A DNA stretch of 64,000 nt from Streptomyces hygroscopicus (lineage in GTDB: Bacteria; Actinomycetota; Actinomycetes; Streptomycetales; Streptomycetaceae): assembly GCF_026168105.1 (NCBI RefSeq), contig NZ_LBMW01000018.1, positions 1-64,000 of the forward strand, written 5' to 3'. The notes under the pieces are model-generated. The model searched no databases. It was not told the DNA's origin and saw only the letters and a list, made by a program, of their open reading frames with translations. How positions within the stretch are numbered: the stretch's first letter is position 1; each line of letters opens with the position of its first letter. Shown here piece after piece: positions 23,469 through 31,672 of this stretch. A program made the translations under genes and the position numbers.

Positions 23469-24314
23469 GTGAGCGAGCCCATACCCGTCACCCGTACCGT
23501 CGACCACGGCACCGCCAAGCTGATGCCCGATGTGGACCGGGACAGGGCATGGCTGCTGACGGTCGACGGGTCACCGCAGTCGTACGTCGATCTGGACGCG
23601 CCGACGCACCTGGAGTTCGAGTACGCGCGTCGTCTCGGCCATGTGCTGGACACGGTGAAGGAGCCGTGGCGGCCCCTGGACGTGCTGCACCTCGGCGGGG
23701 GCGCGCTCACCCTGCCGCGCTATCTCGCCGCGACCAGACCGGGCTCACGGCAGGACGTGGTGGAGGCCGACCGGGGCCTGCTGGACCTCGTCATGGAACA
23801 CCTTCCGCTGCCGGCCGACGCCGGTGTCGTCCTGCACCCGGCCGACGCCCGCGCGTGGCTGGAGGCCGCCGAGCCGGACTCCGCCGACATCGTGATCGCG
23901 GACGTCTTCGGCGGCTCCCGTGTCCCCGCCCACCTGACCACGGTGGCGTACGCACGCGCCGCCGAGCGGGTGCTGCGCCCGGACGGTGTCTACCTGGCGA
24001 ACCTCGCCGACGCCGCGCCCTTCGCATTCCTGCGCTCTCAACTCGCCACTTTCGCGGCGGTGTTCGAGGAACTGGCGCTGATCGCGGAGCCGGGCGTGCT
24101 GCGCGGCCGCCGCTTCGGCAACGCCGTGCTCATCGCCGCCCACCGGCCGCTCGACACGGCCCCGCTCGCCCGCCGCACCGCCGCGGACGCGTTTCCGGCC
24201 CGCGTCGAACACGGGTCGGCGCTCCGGGACTTCACGGGTGGTGCGGAGCCCGTCCACGACGAGAACGCCGTCCCGTCACCCGAACCGCCCGACGGGTCCT
24301 TCACGATCGGTTGA
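23469..24314 (+). CDS. Spermidine synthase-like methyltransferase-fold protein
   Basis: 281 residues with the Rossmann core of spermidine synthases: LDVLHLGGGALTLPRYLA, then DVVEADRGLLDLVMEHL and DIVIADVFGGSRVP. The catalytic Asp region of true aminopropyltransferases is altered (IADVFGG), so it may act on another substrate or not be an aminopropyltransferase. GTG start at 23469, 16 nt after the EF-Tu terminator. CACAAT ends 6 nt before it. The C-terminal tail runs into a 22-bp direct repeat. Confidence 0.8.
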   Translation: MSEPIPVTRTVDHGTAKLMPDVDRDRAWLLTVDGSPQSYVDLDAPTHLEFEYARRLGHVLDTVKEPWRPLDVLHLGGGALTLPRYLAATRPGSRQDVVEADRGLLDLVMEHLPLPADAGVVLHPADARAWLEAAEPDSADIVIADVFGGSRVPAHLTTVAYARAAERVLRPDGVYLANLADAAPFAFLRSQLATFAAVFEELALIAEPGVLRGRRFGNAVLIAAHRPLDTAPLARRTAADAFPARVEHGSALRDFTGGAEPVHDENAVPSPEPPDGSFTIG

Positions 24315-24334
24315 CGGGTCCCTCACGATCGTCC
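24291..24334 (+). repeat. Two 22-bp repeats across a stop codon
   Basis: Copies at 24291-24312 and 24313-24334, sharing the core GACGGGTCC(T/C)TCACGATCG. The stop codon of the spermidine-synthase-like gene (24312-24314) lies at the join, and a third GACGGG follows. Confidence 0.9.
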
Positions 24335-24354
24335 GACGGGAGGCCCGCCCGCCA

Positions 24355-24377
24355 GGTGCCACCACCGCCATGGCACC
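24355..24377. terminator. Hairpin between convergent genes
   Basis: GGTGCCA (24355-24361) pairs with TGGCACC (24371-24377) over a 9-nt loop. Confidence 0.45.
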
Positions 24378-24390
24378 CGGGGGCGCCGAC

Positions 24391-25401
24391 TCAGGACGCC
24401 GTCGGGTCGCCGTGGAGGCGGACGGTGCTCAGAATCTTCATGATCGTCGCGTCCGGGAGCTCGTCCTTCACACCCGTGGCCCCGTAGAGGTTCCACGCGA
24501 CGAAGTCGCCCGTGGAGTTCTTGAAGCCGAACGTGATGGCCTTGCCGTCGCTCGCGCACTTCCCCTTCTGGGGCGTGTTCCTGGAGCGGGCCCAGGCGAT
24601 GCTGCCCTGGACGCCGGACGCGGTCGTGTACGGCTTCGCCTTCTTGTCGAAGGTCACGCTCTTCTTGTCGGGCTGCGTGTATCCGCCGTACACCCACCAG
24701 GCCACCTGGTTCACCGCGACCTCGTCGGTGTTCTTGGCGCCGCTCGCTCCCTTGGTGCCCGCCGCGGCCAGCGCGGTGCTGTCCGGACGGCCGCTCTTGC
24801 CGTCGTCGGACGTGCACCAGTTCTCTTTGAGGTACGCGGGCGCGGACATGGTGATCAGGGGCTTGGCACCGGCCTTGGCGTTGTGGTCCTCGAAGCCGAT
24901 CATCAGGTCCGGCGACTTGACGTCCCAGTCCGGTGGCACGTCGAAGGCCGTGCCCCACTTGGGGTTGACGACGACCTTCCAGCCCGGGACGGTCGGCTTG
25001 TCGGCGCCGCCGCCGCGCGGGTTGTCGGTCGCGGAGCTCGAGGGTGCCGCGCTCCGCGAGGTGGTGGGAGACGCCGTGCCGTTCTTGCCGCCGCCGGCGT
25101 TGTCCTTCTTGTTGCCGCCCAGGACCAGGACCCCGGTGACGGCCGCGGCCACGACCACGGCCGTCGCCGCCCCGATGGCGATGACCTTCGTCCGGTTCCC
25201 GCCGCCCCCGCCGCTCGGCGGCTGGGGCGCACCCGCGGGCGAGGGCGCGCCCCACTGCGGCTGCCCCGGCTGCTGATAGGGGTTGGGCTGCTGATAGTCC
25301 GGCTGCTGGTACGGGTTCGGCTGCTGGTACCCCGGCTGCTGGTAGGGGTTCTGGTTCTGCGGGTTCTGCTCGCCCCCGGGCGGCTGCTGTCCTGGCCACA
25401 T
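24391..25401 (-). CDS. Pro/Gln/Tyr-rich single-pass membrane protein (copy 1)
   Basis: 336 residues. It starts MWPGQQPPGG, followed by about 45 residues of NPYQQP/GYQQP repeats, one membrane helix (VIAIGAATAVVVAAAVTGVL), a Ser/Thr/Gly linker and an extracellular domain of about 190 residues with conserved WKVVVNP, FDVPPDWDV, WCTSDD and VYGGYTQPD. It shares all of this with the next gene, so the two are a tandem duplication. Two cysteines are conserved in the outer domain. TAGGGT lies 8 nt before the ATG. Function unknown. Confidence 0.8.
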   Translation of the reverse strand: MWPGQQPPGGEQNPQNQNPYQQPGYQQPNPYQQPDYQQPNPYQQPGQPQWGAPSPAGAPQPPSGGGGGNRTKVIAIGAATAVVVAAAVTGVLVLGGNKKDNAGGGKNGTASPTTSRSAAPSSSATDNPRGGGADKPTVPGWKVVVNPKWGTAFDVPPDWDVKSPDLMIGFEDHNAKAGAKPLITMSAPAYLKENWCTSDDGKSGRPDSTALAAAGTKGASGAKNTDEVAVNQVAWWVYGGYTQPDKKSVTFDKKAKPYTTASGVQGSIAWARSRNTPQKGKCASDGKAITFGFKNSTGDFVAWNLYGATGVKDELPDATIMKILSTVRLHGDPTAS

Positions 25402-25477
25402 GGGCAGTAACCCTAGTGCCGCCTGTGACACGTTTCGGTCACTGCCCCTCGTCAGACCTGTACCGGATGCGGGGTGT

Positions 25478-26455
25478 TCACGACCCCGACGCCTCCTTGT
25501 CGAGCCGTACGGTGGCCGCGATCTTCCGCACGGTGGCGTCCGGTACCTCGCCGGATACGCCCTTGGCGCCGAAGAACGACCAGGAGGTGAGGTCCCCTTG
25601 GGCGTTCCGGAAGGCGAACGTCCACGCCTTGCCGTCCGTTGCGCACTTTTTCGATTTCTCCACACCTACGGACCAGGCTGTGCCCAAACTGCCCTTGAGG
25701 CCGGAGTTCGTGGTGAAGGGCTCGACAGCGCCGGACTTCACCTTCGTCCGGTCGGGCTGGGTGTACTGCCCGTAGATCCAGGCCTTCGAGTCGGCACGCG
25801 CTATCTCCTCGGTGCCCTTCGCCCCGTTGTTGCCCCTGGAGCCCGCCGCGGCCAGCGGACTGTACTCGTACGTGCCGTCCTTGTTGTCGTCCGAGGCGCA
25901 CCAGCGCTCCTGCAGGAACGCGGGTGCGCGCATGGCGACCAGTGGCTTGTCGTCGGGGTCGCCGTTCTCGGAGACCCAGGTGACCCAGTCCGTCGACTTG
26001 AGTGCCCACTGGGGCGGCACGTCGAACGCGACCCCCGATTCCGGGTTCACGACGACCTTCCAGCCCTTGACAGTGGCCTGCTCGCTGTCCGCGCCCCGCG
26101 GGTTGCTCGGGCTCGGCCGCGGAGAAACGGAGCGGGTGGGCTCCGGGCCGACCGCCCTGCCTCCGCCGCCCCCGCCGAGCAGCGCGAACCCGGTCACGCC
26201 GGCGGCGATCACCACGGCCCCCGCGGCGAGGACCGCGACAAGTTTTGTGTTGTTGCGGCCGCCCCCGGGCGGAGGCGTGACCCCGCCGGCCGGGTGCGGC
26301 GTCGTGTTCCACGACTGGGGTTGTTGATAGGGGTTCGGCTGCTGGTACGGGTTGGGCTGCTGGTATCCCGGCTGCTCGTACGGGTTCGACCGCTGTCCGG
26401 CCGCGGGCTGCTGCGGGCTCGGCCCGCCCCCCGGCGGCTGCTCTCCTGGCCACAT
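25478..26455 (-). CDS. Pro/Gln/Tyr-rich single-pass membrane protein (copy 2)
   Basis: 325 residues, the same layout as copy 1: MWPGEQPPGGG, NPYQQP repeats, a helix (VAVLAAGAVVIAAGVTGFAL), then WKVVVNPESGVAFDVPPQW, WCASDDNKDG, IYGQYTQPD and SWSFFGAKGV. TATCGT lies 8 nt before the ATG at 26453-26455. It is 76 bp upstream of copy 1 in the same direction. The globular domain is outside the cell by topology (Lys/Arg on the cytosolic side of the helix). No enzyme motif was recognised. Confidence 0.8.
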   Translation of the reverse strand: MWPGEQPPGGGPSPQQPAAGQRSNPYEQPGYQQPNPYQQPNPYQQPQSWNTTPHPAGGVTPPPGGGRNNTKLVAVLAAGAVVIAAGVTGFALLGGGGGGRAVGPEPTRSVSPRPSPSNPRGADSEQATVKGWKVVVNPESGVAFDVPPQWALKSTDWVTWVSENGDPDDKPLVAMRAPAFLQERWCASDDNKDGTYEYSPLAAAGSRGNNGAKGTEEIARADSKAWIYGQYTQPDRTKVKSGAVEPFTTNSGLKGSLGTAWSVGVEKSKKCATDGKAWTFAFRNAQGDLTSWSFFGAKGVSGEVPDATVRKIAATVRLDKEASGS

Positions 26456-26513
26456 GGACCGCAACGATACGACGATCAACACCCAGCCCTGGCCATGGCT
26501 GGCTACTCGCGGG

Positions 26514-26519
26514 TAACAT
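26514..26519 (+). promoter_or_regulatory. -10 box of leaderless thioesterase gene
   Basis: TAACAT ends 6 nt before the ATG at 26526. No Shine-Dalgarno. Confidence 0.55.
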
Positions 26520-26525
26520 CGCGGC

Positions 26526-26978
26526 ATGAGCGCAGACCAGATGTCGATCGGCGAGATGCTCGCCGCCACGGTGCCGATGGCCAGGACCCTGAACCTGGAG
26601 TTCCTGGAGACCACGCCGGAGAAGGCCGTGGTGGCCCTGCCGGACCAGAGCGACTTCCACAACCACGTCGGCGGGCCGCACGCCGGGGCGATGTTCACGC
26701 TGGGTGAATCGGCGAGCGGCGCGATCGTGCTGGCCGCGTTCGGGGACCAGCTGTCGCGGGCCGTTCCGCTCGCCGTCAGCGCCGAAATCGCCTACAAGAA
26801 GCTCGCCATGGGCCCGGTCACCGCGACCGCCACGCTCGGCCGCCCCGCCGCCGAGGTCGTCGCCGAGCTCGACGCCGGTCAGCGGCCCGAGTTCCCCGTC
26901 TCCATCGCCATCCAGCGCGGGGACGGCGCCGTCTCCGGCGAGATGACGGTGGTGTGGACCCTGCGTCCCAACGGCTGA
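26526..26978 (+). CDS. Hotdog-fold PaaI/DUF4442-type thioesterase
   Basis: 150 residues, a single hotdog domain. FHNHVGGPHAGAMFTLGESA is the central helix region with the Asn/His and Glu positions used by acyl-CoA thioesterases. AEIAYKKLAMGPVTATA and GEMTVVWTL are later strands. It likely hydrolyses acyl-CoA in the cytoplasm. Monocistronic, with a probable leaderless start and a strong terminator. Confidence 0.85.
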   Translation: MSADQMSIGEMLAATVPMARTLNLEFLETTPEKAVVALPDQSDFHNHVGGPHAGAMFTLGESASGAIVLAAFGDQLSRAVPLAVSAEIAYKKLAMGPVTATATLGRPAAEVVAELDAGQRPEFPVSIAIQRGDGAVSGEMTVVWTLRPNG

Positions 26979-26998
26979 CGGCGTCCGCGCCGCCGTAT

Positions 26999-27046
26999 GC
27001 CGAAGGGCCCCGGCCGGGGACGTGCTTCCGGCCGGGGCCCTTCGGC
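26999..27046. terminator. Strong bidirectional terminator
   Basis: Perfect 19-bp arms (26999-27017, 27028-27046) and a 10-nt loop between the thioesterase and the convergent CHAP gene. Confidence 0.88.
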
Positions 27047-27064
27047 GTGCCGCCGCGCCCCCTG

Positions 27065-27634
27065 TCAGAACCGCAGATACCGGCTGGGATCCGACGCCGA
27101 CGTGGTGCGGATGCTCAGGGAGTCCGGCCGGAAGTCGTTGTACGCGCTGCGGTAGCCGTACTCGTGCAGTGTGACCGTCCCGTCGTCGCCGACGGCCGCG
27201 ACGTAGGCGACGTGCCCCTGGCCGCCCGCGCCGTGCACGCCCGGGTCCCACTGCGCGATGTCGCCGACGTGCGGGACCGTGCTGGTCACGGCGCCGGTCC
27301 AGTGCCGGGCTTCGCCACGGAAGTCGGGGGACTTGCGGTGGGGGCGTCCATCGGCGCGGATCGCCCAAGCGGCGAACGAGGTGCAGGAGCGCCTGGGGTA
27401 GCCGTGGCCGTCGGCCGTCCGGGGGCCGGTCGCGTCCTTCCACGGGTAGGCGGCCGGGTCGGCCGCGGTCAGGGACGGGAGCCGCGGGGAGCGTGCCAAG
27501 GTGGCGGTGGAACCGGGAGCGGTCGTGGCTGCGGGCGCCGCGTGGCCCGTGGTGCCGAAGACCGCAAGGGCGGCCGTGGCCGTCACTCCGGCGGCCACGA
27601 CGCGTAGTGATTTCTTCGACGTGCGCCTGTGCAT
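27065..27634 (-). CDS. Secreted CHAP-domain peptidoglycan hydrolase
   Basis: 189 residues. A Sec signal peptide (RRTSKKSLRVVAAGVTATAA) ends near GHA-A. The CHAP domain has the catalytic Cys in RRSCTSFAAWAIR, the His in GQGHVAYVAAV and HEYGYRSAYND as the closing strands. Such enzymes are amidases or endopeptidases of the cell wall. No wall-binding domain is present. Possible roles are growth, spore-wall remodelling or competition. Confidence 0.88.
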   Translation of the reverse strand: MHRRTSKKSLRVVAAGVTATAALAVFGTTGHAAPAATTAPGSTATLARSPRLPSLTAADPAAYPWKDATGPRTADGHGYPRRSCTSFAAWAIRADGRPHRKSPDFRGEARHWTGAVTSTVPHVGDIAQWDPGVHGAGGQGHVAYVAAVGDDGTVTLHEYGYRSAYNDFRPDSLSIRTTSASDPSRYLRF

Positions 27635-27733
27635 GGGGGGTTGGTCCTTTCCGAAGAGCTTGTCGCAGCGTCGGGGCGGGACGTTTCGGTGGCGGTGTCG
27701 GGACGTGGTGGTCGGAACGGTGCGGTCCGGCGG

Positions 27734-29332
27734 TCAGCCCCGAACCGCACCGACCAGCGCGCGTATCTCGAACTCCTTCTGGGCGACGGTTTCTTGATGA
27801 GGCCTCAGAACACTGCCCAGCCAGCCGAGAAGGAAGCCAGCGGGAATCGAGACGATCCCGGGGTTCTGCAGCGGGAACCATGCGAAGTCGACATGCGGGT
27901 AGATCGAGGTGGGCGTGGAGGACACCACCGGAGAGAACACCACGAGGAGAATGGAGCAGATCAGACCGCCGTACAGGCTGAGCAGTGCGCCGTGTGCGCT
28001 GAAGCGGCGCCAGAAAAGGCTGTAGACGAGGGCCGGCAGGATGGCCGACGCGGCGATGGCGAAGGCGAGGAACGCCAGGCTCGCGGTACTCGTCTCCCAC
28101 GGCAGCAGGGCGAGCAGCATGCCCAGGAGGCCGATCACGGCCGCCGCCATGCGTGCCACGCCGAGCTCCTCCGCCTGTGTCGCCCTGCCCTTGCGGACCA
28201 CCTCGCCGTAGAGGTCGTGGGCGAGCGAGGAGGCCGCGGCGAGGGTGAGCCCGGCCGCGACCGCGAGCAGCGTCACGAAGGCCAGACAGGAGATCAGCGC
28301 GGTGAGCACGCCGCCGCCGATGGACTGGGCGAGGAGCAGGACGGCCGCGTCGCCCCTTGGGTCGATCCTCGCGATGGCCTCCCGGCCGACGATCGCGGTG
28401 GCGCCGAGACCGAGGATCCCCGCGGCCAGGCAGACGAAGCCGACGAGGCCCATGGCCCAGACGACCGAGGTACGCAGCACACCGTTGGTGCGCGGGGCGA
28501 GCAGTCGCATCACCACATGGGGGAGCGCGGCCAGACCGAGCACGATGGCCAGCTCCAGACTGAAGAAGTCGAGCTTGCTGGTGATGCCGCCGCCGTAGCG
28601 CAGCCCGGACTCCAGGAAGCGCGGGCCCACGCCGCTGTTGTGTGCGGCGGCCGACAGGAGCGCGTTGACATTCCAGCGGAAATGGGTCAGCACGACGACC
28701 GCCGTGATCGCCACACCGGCCACCAGCATCACGGCCTTGACGACCTGGATGAAGGTCGCGCCGGGCATTCCGCCGAGGGCCGCGTACACCACGACGATGG
28801 TGCCGATGACGACCACGCACAGGGTGCGGGTGATCTGACTGGGCTCGCCGATGAACTGGGTCAACAGTGCGACACTGCCGATGAGTTGGGCCACCAGGTA
28901 GAGAGTGGTGACCGTCAGGGTGCAGATGGCGAGGGCGAGGCGGACGGGCCGATGGAGGCGCGGCAGGCGCAGCGCCAGGGTGTCGCCGAGGGTGAACCTG
29001 CCGGAGTTGTGCAGGGGTTCGGCGATCACGAGCAGCACCGTCATCCAGGCGACCGTGGTCCCGCCCAGGTAGAGCAGGCCGTCGTAGCCCGTGAGTGCGA
29101 CCAGGCCCGTACTGCCCAGGAGGGTCGCCGCCGACACGTAGTCGCCGCACATCGCCAGGCCGTTGCGCAGTGCGGACATGTTCCGGTTGCCGAGGTAGAA
29201 CTCGCTGATCTCGTCGCGCTGGGGGGCCGTCAGCAGCGCGGTGAACAGGGTGACCACGACGACGGACAGAAAGAGGACGAAGGTCAGCTGCAGGCTGAGC
29301 CGGTTCGCGACGCTTGCGGAGACCGTCACCAC
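27734..29332 (-). CDS. Sodium/solute symporter, ActP-type
   Basis: About 532 residues with some thirteen membrane helices. The SSF signature region is RDEISEFYLGNRNMSALRNG and GDYVSAATLLGSTGLVAL. Later come SKLDFFSLELAIVLGLAALP and RTNGVLRTSVVWA. The gene starts at GTG 29332 or 29329, overlapping the stop of the upstream DUF485 gene. DUF485 plus ActP is the standard acetate/short-chain carboxylate uptake pair. Here it is a paralogous version whose substrate is not certain. Confidence 0.88.
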   Translation of the reverse strand: MVTVSASVANRLSLQLTFVLFLSVVVVTLFTALLTAPQRDEISEFYLGNRNMSALRNGLAMCGDYVSAATLLGSTGLVALTGYDGLLYLGGTTVAWMTVLLVIAEPLHNSGRFTLGDTLALRLPRLHRPVRLALAICTLTVTTLYLVAQLIGSVALLTQFIGEPSQITRTLCVVVIGTIVVVYAALGGMPGATFIQVVKAVMLVAGVAITAVVVLTHFRWNVNALLSAAAHNSGVGPRFLESGLRYGGGITSKLDFFSLELAIVLGLAALPHVVMRLLAPRTNGVLRTSVVWAMGLVGFVCLAAGILGLGATAIVGREAIARIDPRGDAAVLLLAQSIGGGVLTALISCLAFVTLLAVAAGLTLAAASSLAHDLYGEVVRKGRATQAEELGVARMAAAVIGLLGMLLALLPWETSTASLAFLAFAIAASAILPALVYSLFWRRFSAHGALLSLYGGLICSILLVVFSPVVSSTPTSIYPHVDFAWFPLQNPGIVSIPAGFLLGWLGSVLRPHQETVAQKEFEIRALVGAVRG

Positions 29333-29751
29333 GCGCGGAACCGCCCCTCCTGCGGGACACGAGGCCTCTCCCGCCCGGCGCGGCCCGGCTCCGGACGGCC
29401 CAGCTCCGCGCGGAGCCGACGCGCCGCGGGGTCGATGCGTCGGCGCATGTGCACGGTGTAGCGCCATACGGCAAAGGCCACGACCGCGAACTGGGCGAGG
29501 CCGAGGGCAAGACCGAGGGTGAGGTGTCCGGCCAGGGGCCGGTTCATCACCCGCGAGGCGAAACTCGACAGGAGCACGTACAGCAGAAAGCCACCCACGA
29601 CCAGCGTCGCGGCGATGGCTCCGAAGGTGCGGAAGGAGCGGCGCAACGACTGGAATTCGGGATGTTCGTACAGGGACGGGTACCTCGTGGAATCGGCTGT
29701 CGGGGCGGGGGAAGGGGGCCGGTTGGTTTGTTGTGGGGGATATCCGTACAT
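29326..29751 (-). CDS. DUF485 membrane protein (YjcH-like)
   Basis: 141 residues. A Pro-rich cytosolic N-terminus leads into YPSLYEHPEFQSLRRSFRTF, the DUF485 landmark, then two helices (AIAATLVVGGFLLYVLLSSF and TLGLALGLAQFAVVAFAVW). The C-terminal tail is rich in Arg and Pro. GAAGG lies 7 nt before the ATG at 29751. Translationally coupled to the symporter, of which it is probably an accessory subunit. Confidence 0.87.
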   Translation of the reverse strand: MYGYPPQQTNRPPSPAPTADSTRYPSLYEHPEFQSLRRSFRTFGAIAATLVVGGFLLYVLLSSFASRVMNRPLAGHLTLGLALGLAQFAVVAFAVWRYTVHMRRRIDPAARRLRAELGRPEPGRAGRERPRVPQEGRFRAW

Positions 29752-30301
29752 GACGCACCTTCTTTTTGCTGCCGTGTACCGCACTTCCGGAGGACGCCGA
29801 CTCAGGAATGGCTCATCGAGAACTTCCGGATACCGAAACCGGGATCGTGTGCGGATTCTGTGGGGAGTTCGTGACGTTTCCGTTCTCGGGTTTTTCGGGT
29901 TTTCGGGGAGGTCGGGACGGCCTTGGGTGAGGTCCGTGACCGGGTCGGGTGCGGAGTATTGCAGTGCAGCCTTTGAACAATCAACCGCCTGTGCGGAGGG
30001 GAATTTGAAGAGGGTTGTTTCCGCTTTCCTGTCGGCTTTAATGCGTTTCTTGTTTCAAGGCTCCGGCGGGCCTTGTCCGACAGGCCGGGGTCCGTGCCGT
30101 CCCTGACGGCCGCGCGTCCAGTCGTCCCCGAAGGCCGTGCGACCAAGGGCGGGGGACACCCTGGCCGGGACCGTCCACCGGGAGCATCGGTGCGGACTGT
30201 GAGAGGCCCCGGATCCCGGTGAGCAGGTAGGCTTCCCGGGGGCACGCCCGACCAGACGTGCGCCCGCGAGAACACGGACGCGAATCGGGGAGGAACCGGC
30301 G
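29752..30301. other. 550-bp gene-free divergent region
   Basis: The widest gene-free stretch of the backbone, with T-rich patches near 29880-30060 that stand out from the surrounding GC-rich DNA. It must carry the promoters of the DUF485/symporter operon and of the dedA gene. A 33-codon TTG frame at 30004-30105 is not convincing. No repeat or operator of note was found. Confidence 0.5.
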
Positions 30302-30952
30302 GTGCACGTCCAGGAATGGCTCGACACGGTACCCGCGGCCGCCGTCTACGCGGTGGTGGCCCTGGTGATCGGTCTGGAGAGTCTGGGCATTCCGCTCCCG
30401 GGCGAGATCGTCCTGGTCTCCGCCGCGCTGATGTCCTCGCAGCACTCCGGCATCAACCCGATCGTCCTCGGCGCCTGTGCGAGCGCCGGCGCCGTCGTCG
30501 GCGACTCCATCGGTTACGCGATCGGCCGCAAGGGCGGACGGCCGCTGCTGGCCTGGCTCGGGAAGAAGTTCCCGAAGCACTTCAGCGAGGGCCATGTGAC
30601 GACCGCAGAGCGGTCCTTCGAGAAGTGGGGTATGTGGGCGGTCTTCTTCGGCCGCTTCGTCGCCCTGCTGCGGATCTTCGCCGGCCCGCTCGCCGGTGTG
30701 CTGCGGATGCCGTACTGGAAGTTCCTGATCGCCAACTTCCTCGGCGGCGTGATCTGGGCGGGCGGCACCACGGCGGGCATCTATTACGTCGGTGTCGTCG
30801 CCGAGTCCTGGCTGAAGAAGTTCTCGTGGGTCGGGCTGGTCGTGGCCGTGCTGCTGGGGCTGGCGTCGATGCTGGTCGTCAAGAGGAAGGCCAAGAAGGC
30901 GGGGGCCGCGCAGCGGGAAGCCGAAACGGAAGCCGTGCCTGCGGGGGAGTAG
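30302..30952 (+). CDS. DedA family membrane protein
   Basis: 216 residues. The family markers are LESLGIPLPGEIVLVSAALM, the GDSIGYAIGRKGGRPLL turn, FFGRFVALLRIFAGPLAGVL and a final helix with a Lys-rich cytosolic tail. DedA proteins recycle undecaprenyl phosphate or other lipids across the membrane. GGGAGG lies a few nt before the GTG start. Monocistronic. Confidence 0.9.
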   Translation: MHVQEWLDTVPAAAVYAVVALVIGLESLGIPLPGEIVLVSAALMSSQHSGINPIVLGACASAGAVVGDSIGYAIGRKGGRPLLAWLGKKFPKHFSEGHVTTAERSFEKWGMWAVFFGRFVALLRIFAGPLAGVLRMPYWKFLIANFLGGVIWAGGTTAGIYYVGVVAESWLKKFSWVGLVVAVLLGLASMLVVKRKAKKAGAAQREAETEAVPAGE

Positions 30953-31038
30953 AAGCCGCGCCGCATCCTCGTACCCGTGGGTGCCAGTGGCCCCTGCGAG
31001 GTGCCCCTCGTCGGGCGCCGCTCAGTCGTGCAGCCGTG

Positions 31039-31566
31039 TCAGTCGTGGACTTCTCGATGTGCCCTTGCCAGTTCCGCGTACATCGTGCCGTTCAGCGTGA
31101 TGCCCTCGCGCTCCTCGTGGGTGAGCTGTCGCCTGACCTTTGCGGGTACTCCCGCGACGAGTGAGCCCGGGGGCACCTGCATGCCCTGCGGCACCAGTGC
31201 CTGCGCGGCGACCAGCGAGCCCGCGCCGATCACCGCGCCGTTGAGGACGGTGGCGCCCATCCCGATCAGACAGTCGTCCTCCACGGTCGCGCCATGGACG
31301 ACGGCGTTGTGCCCGATGGAGACGCGTTCGCCGACGGTGACCGGGAAGCCCGGGTCGGCGTGCAGCGTGCAGTTGTCCTGCACGTTGCTGCTCGCGCCCA
31401 CTGCGATCCGTTCGACGTCGCCGCGCAGCACCGCTCCGTACCAGACGCTCGCGCCCGCGTTGAGCGTCACATCGCCGATCACCACGGCCGTGGGTGCCGT
31501 GAACGCCTCCTGATGCACCTTCGGATCCTTGCCGCCGATGCCCGTGATCAGCGCCTTGTGCGTCAT
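31039..31566 (-). CDS. Gamma-class carbonic anhydrase-like protein
   Basis: 175 residues of left-handed beta helix. The three metal histidines are visible in DNCTLHADPGFP and VSIGHNAVVHGATV, and RGDVERIAVGASSNVQDN holds the conserved Arg and Gln. It lacks the acidic loop of the archaeal enzyme, as do most bacterial homologues whose activity is doubtful. GAGGAG lies 7 nt before the ATG. Confidence 0.9.
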   Translation of the reverse strand: MTHKALITGIGGKDPKVHQEAFTAPTAVVIGDVTLNAGASVWYGAVLRGDVERIAVGASSNVQDNCTLHADPGFPVTVGERVSIGHNAVVHGATVEDDCLIGMGATVLNGAVIGAGSLVAAQALVPQGMQVPPGSLVAGVPAKVRRQLTHEEREGITLNGTMYAELARAHREVHD

Positions 31567-31660
31567 CGCCGTCTCCTCGTGGTCGGTACACCCGCACCGT
31601 ACGCCATCGGTGGGGTGAAGATCACAGCCGTGCGGTCGCGTGGGCGCACCCCGGGCCCAT

Positions 31661-31666
31661 TACGGT
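31661..31666 (+). promoter_or_regulatory. -10 box of leaderless acyltransferase gene
   Basis: TACGGT ends 6 nt before the GTG at 31673. Confidence 0.5.
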
Positions 31667-31672
31667 GTGCGG

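Noticed and set aside
25452..29510. A 1352-codon open frame on the minus strand
   Set aside because: It runs through four real genes in the wrong frame. It is Arg/Pro/Gly-rich with no domain and is a product of GC-rich DNA lacking stop codons.
30004..30105. Short TTG-initiated frame with LKRVVSAFLSALMRFLFQ
   Set aside because: It has a plausible ribosome site but weak codon bias in the second half and no similarity I can recognise. The region is better seen as a divergent promoter stretch.
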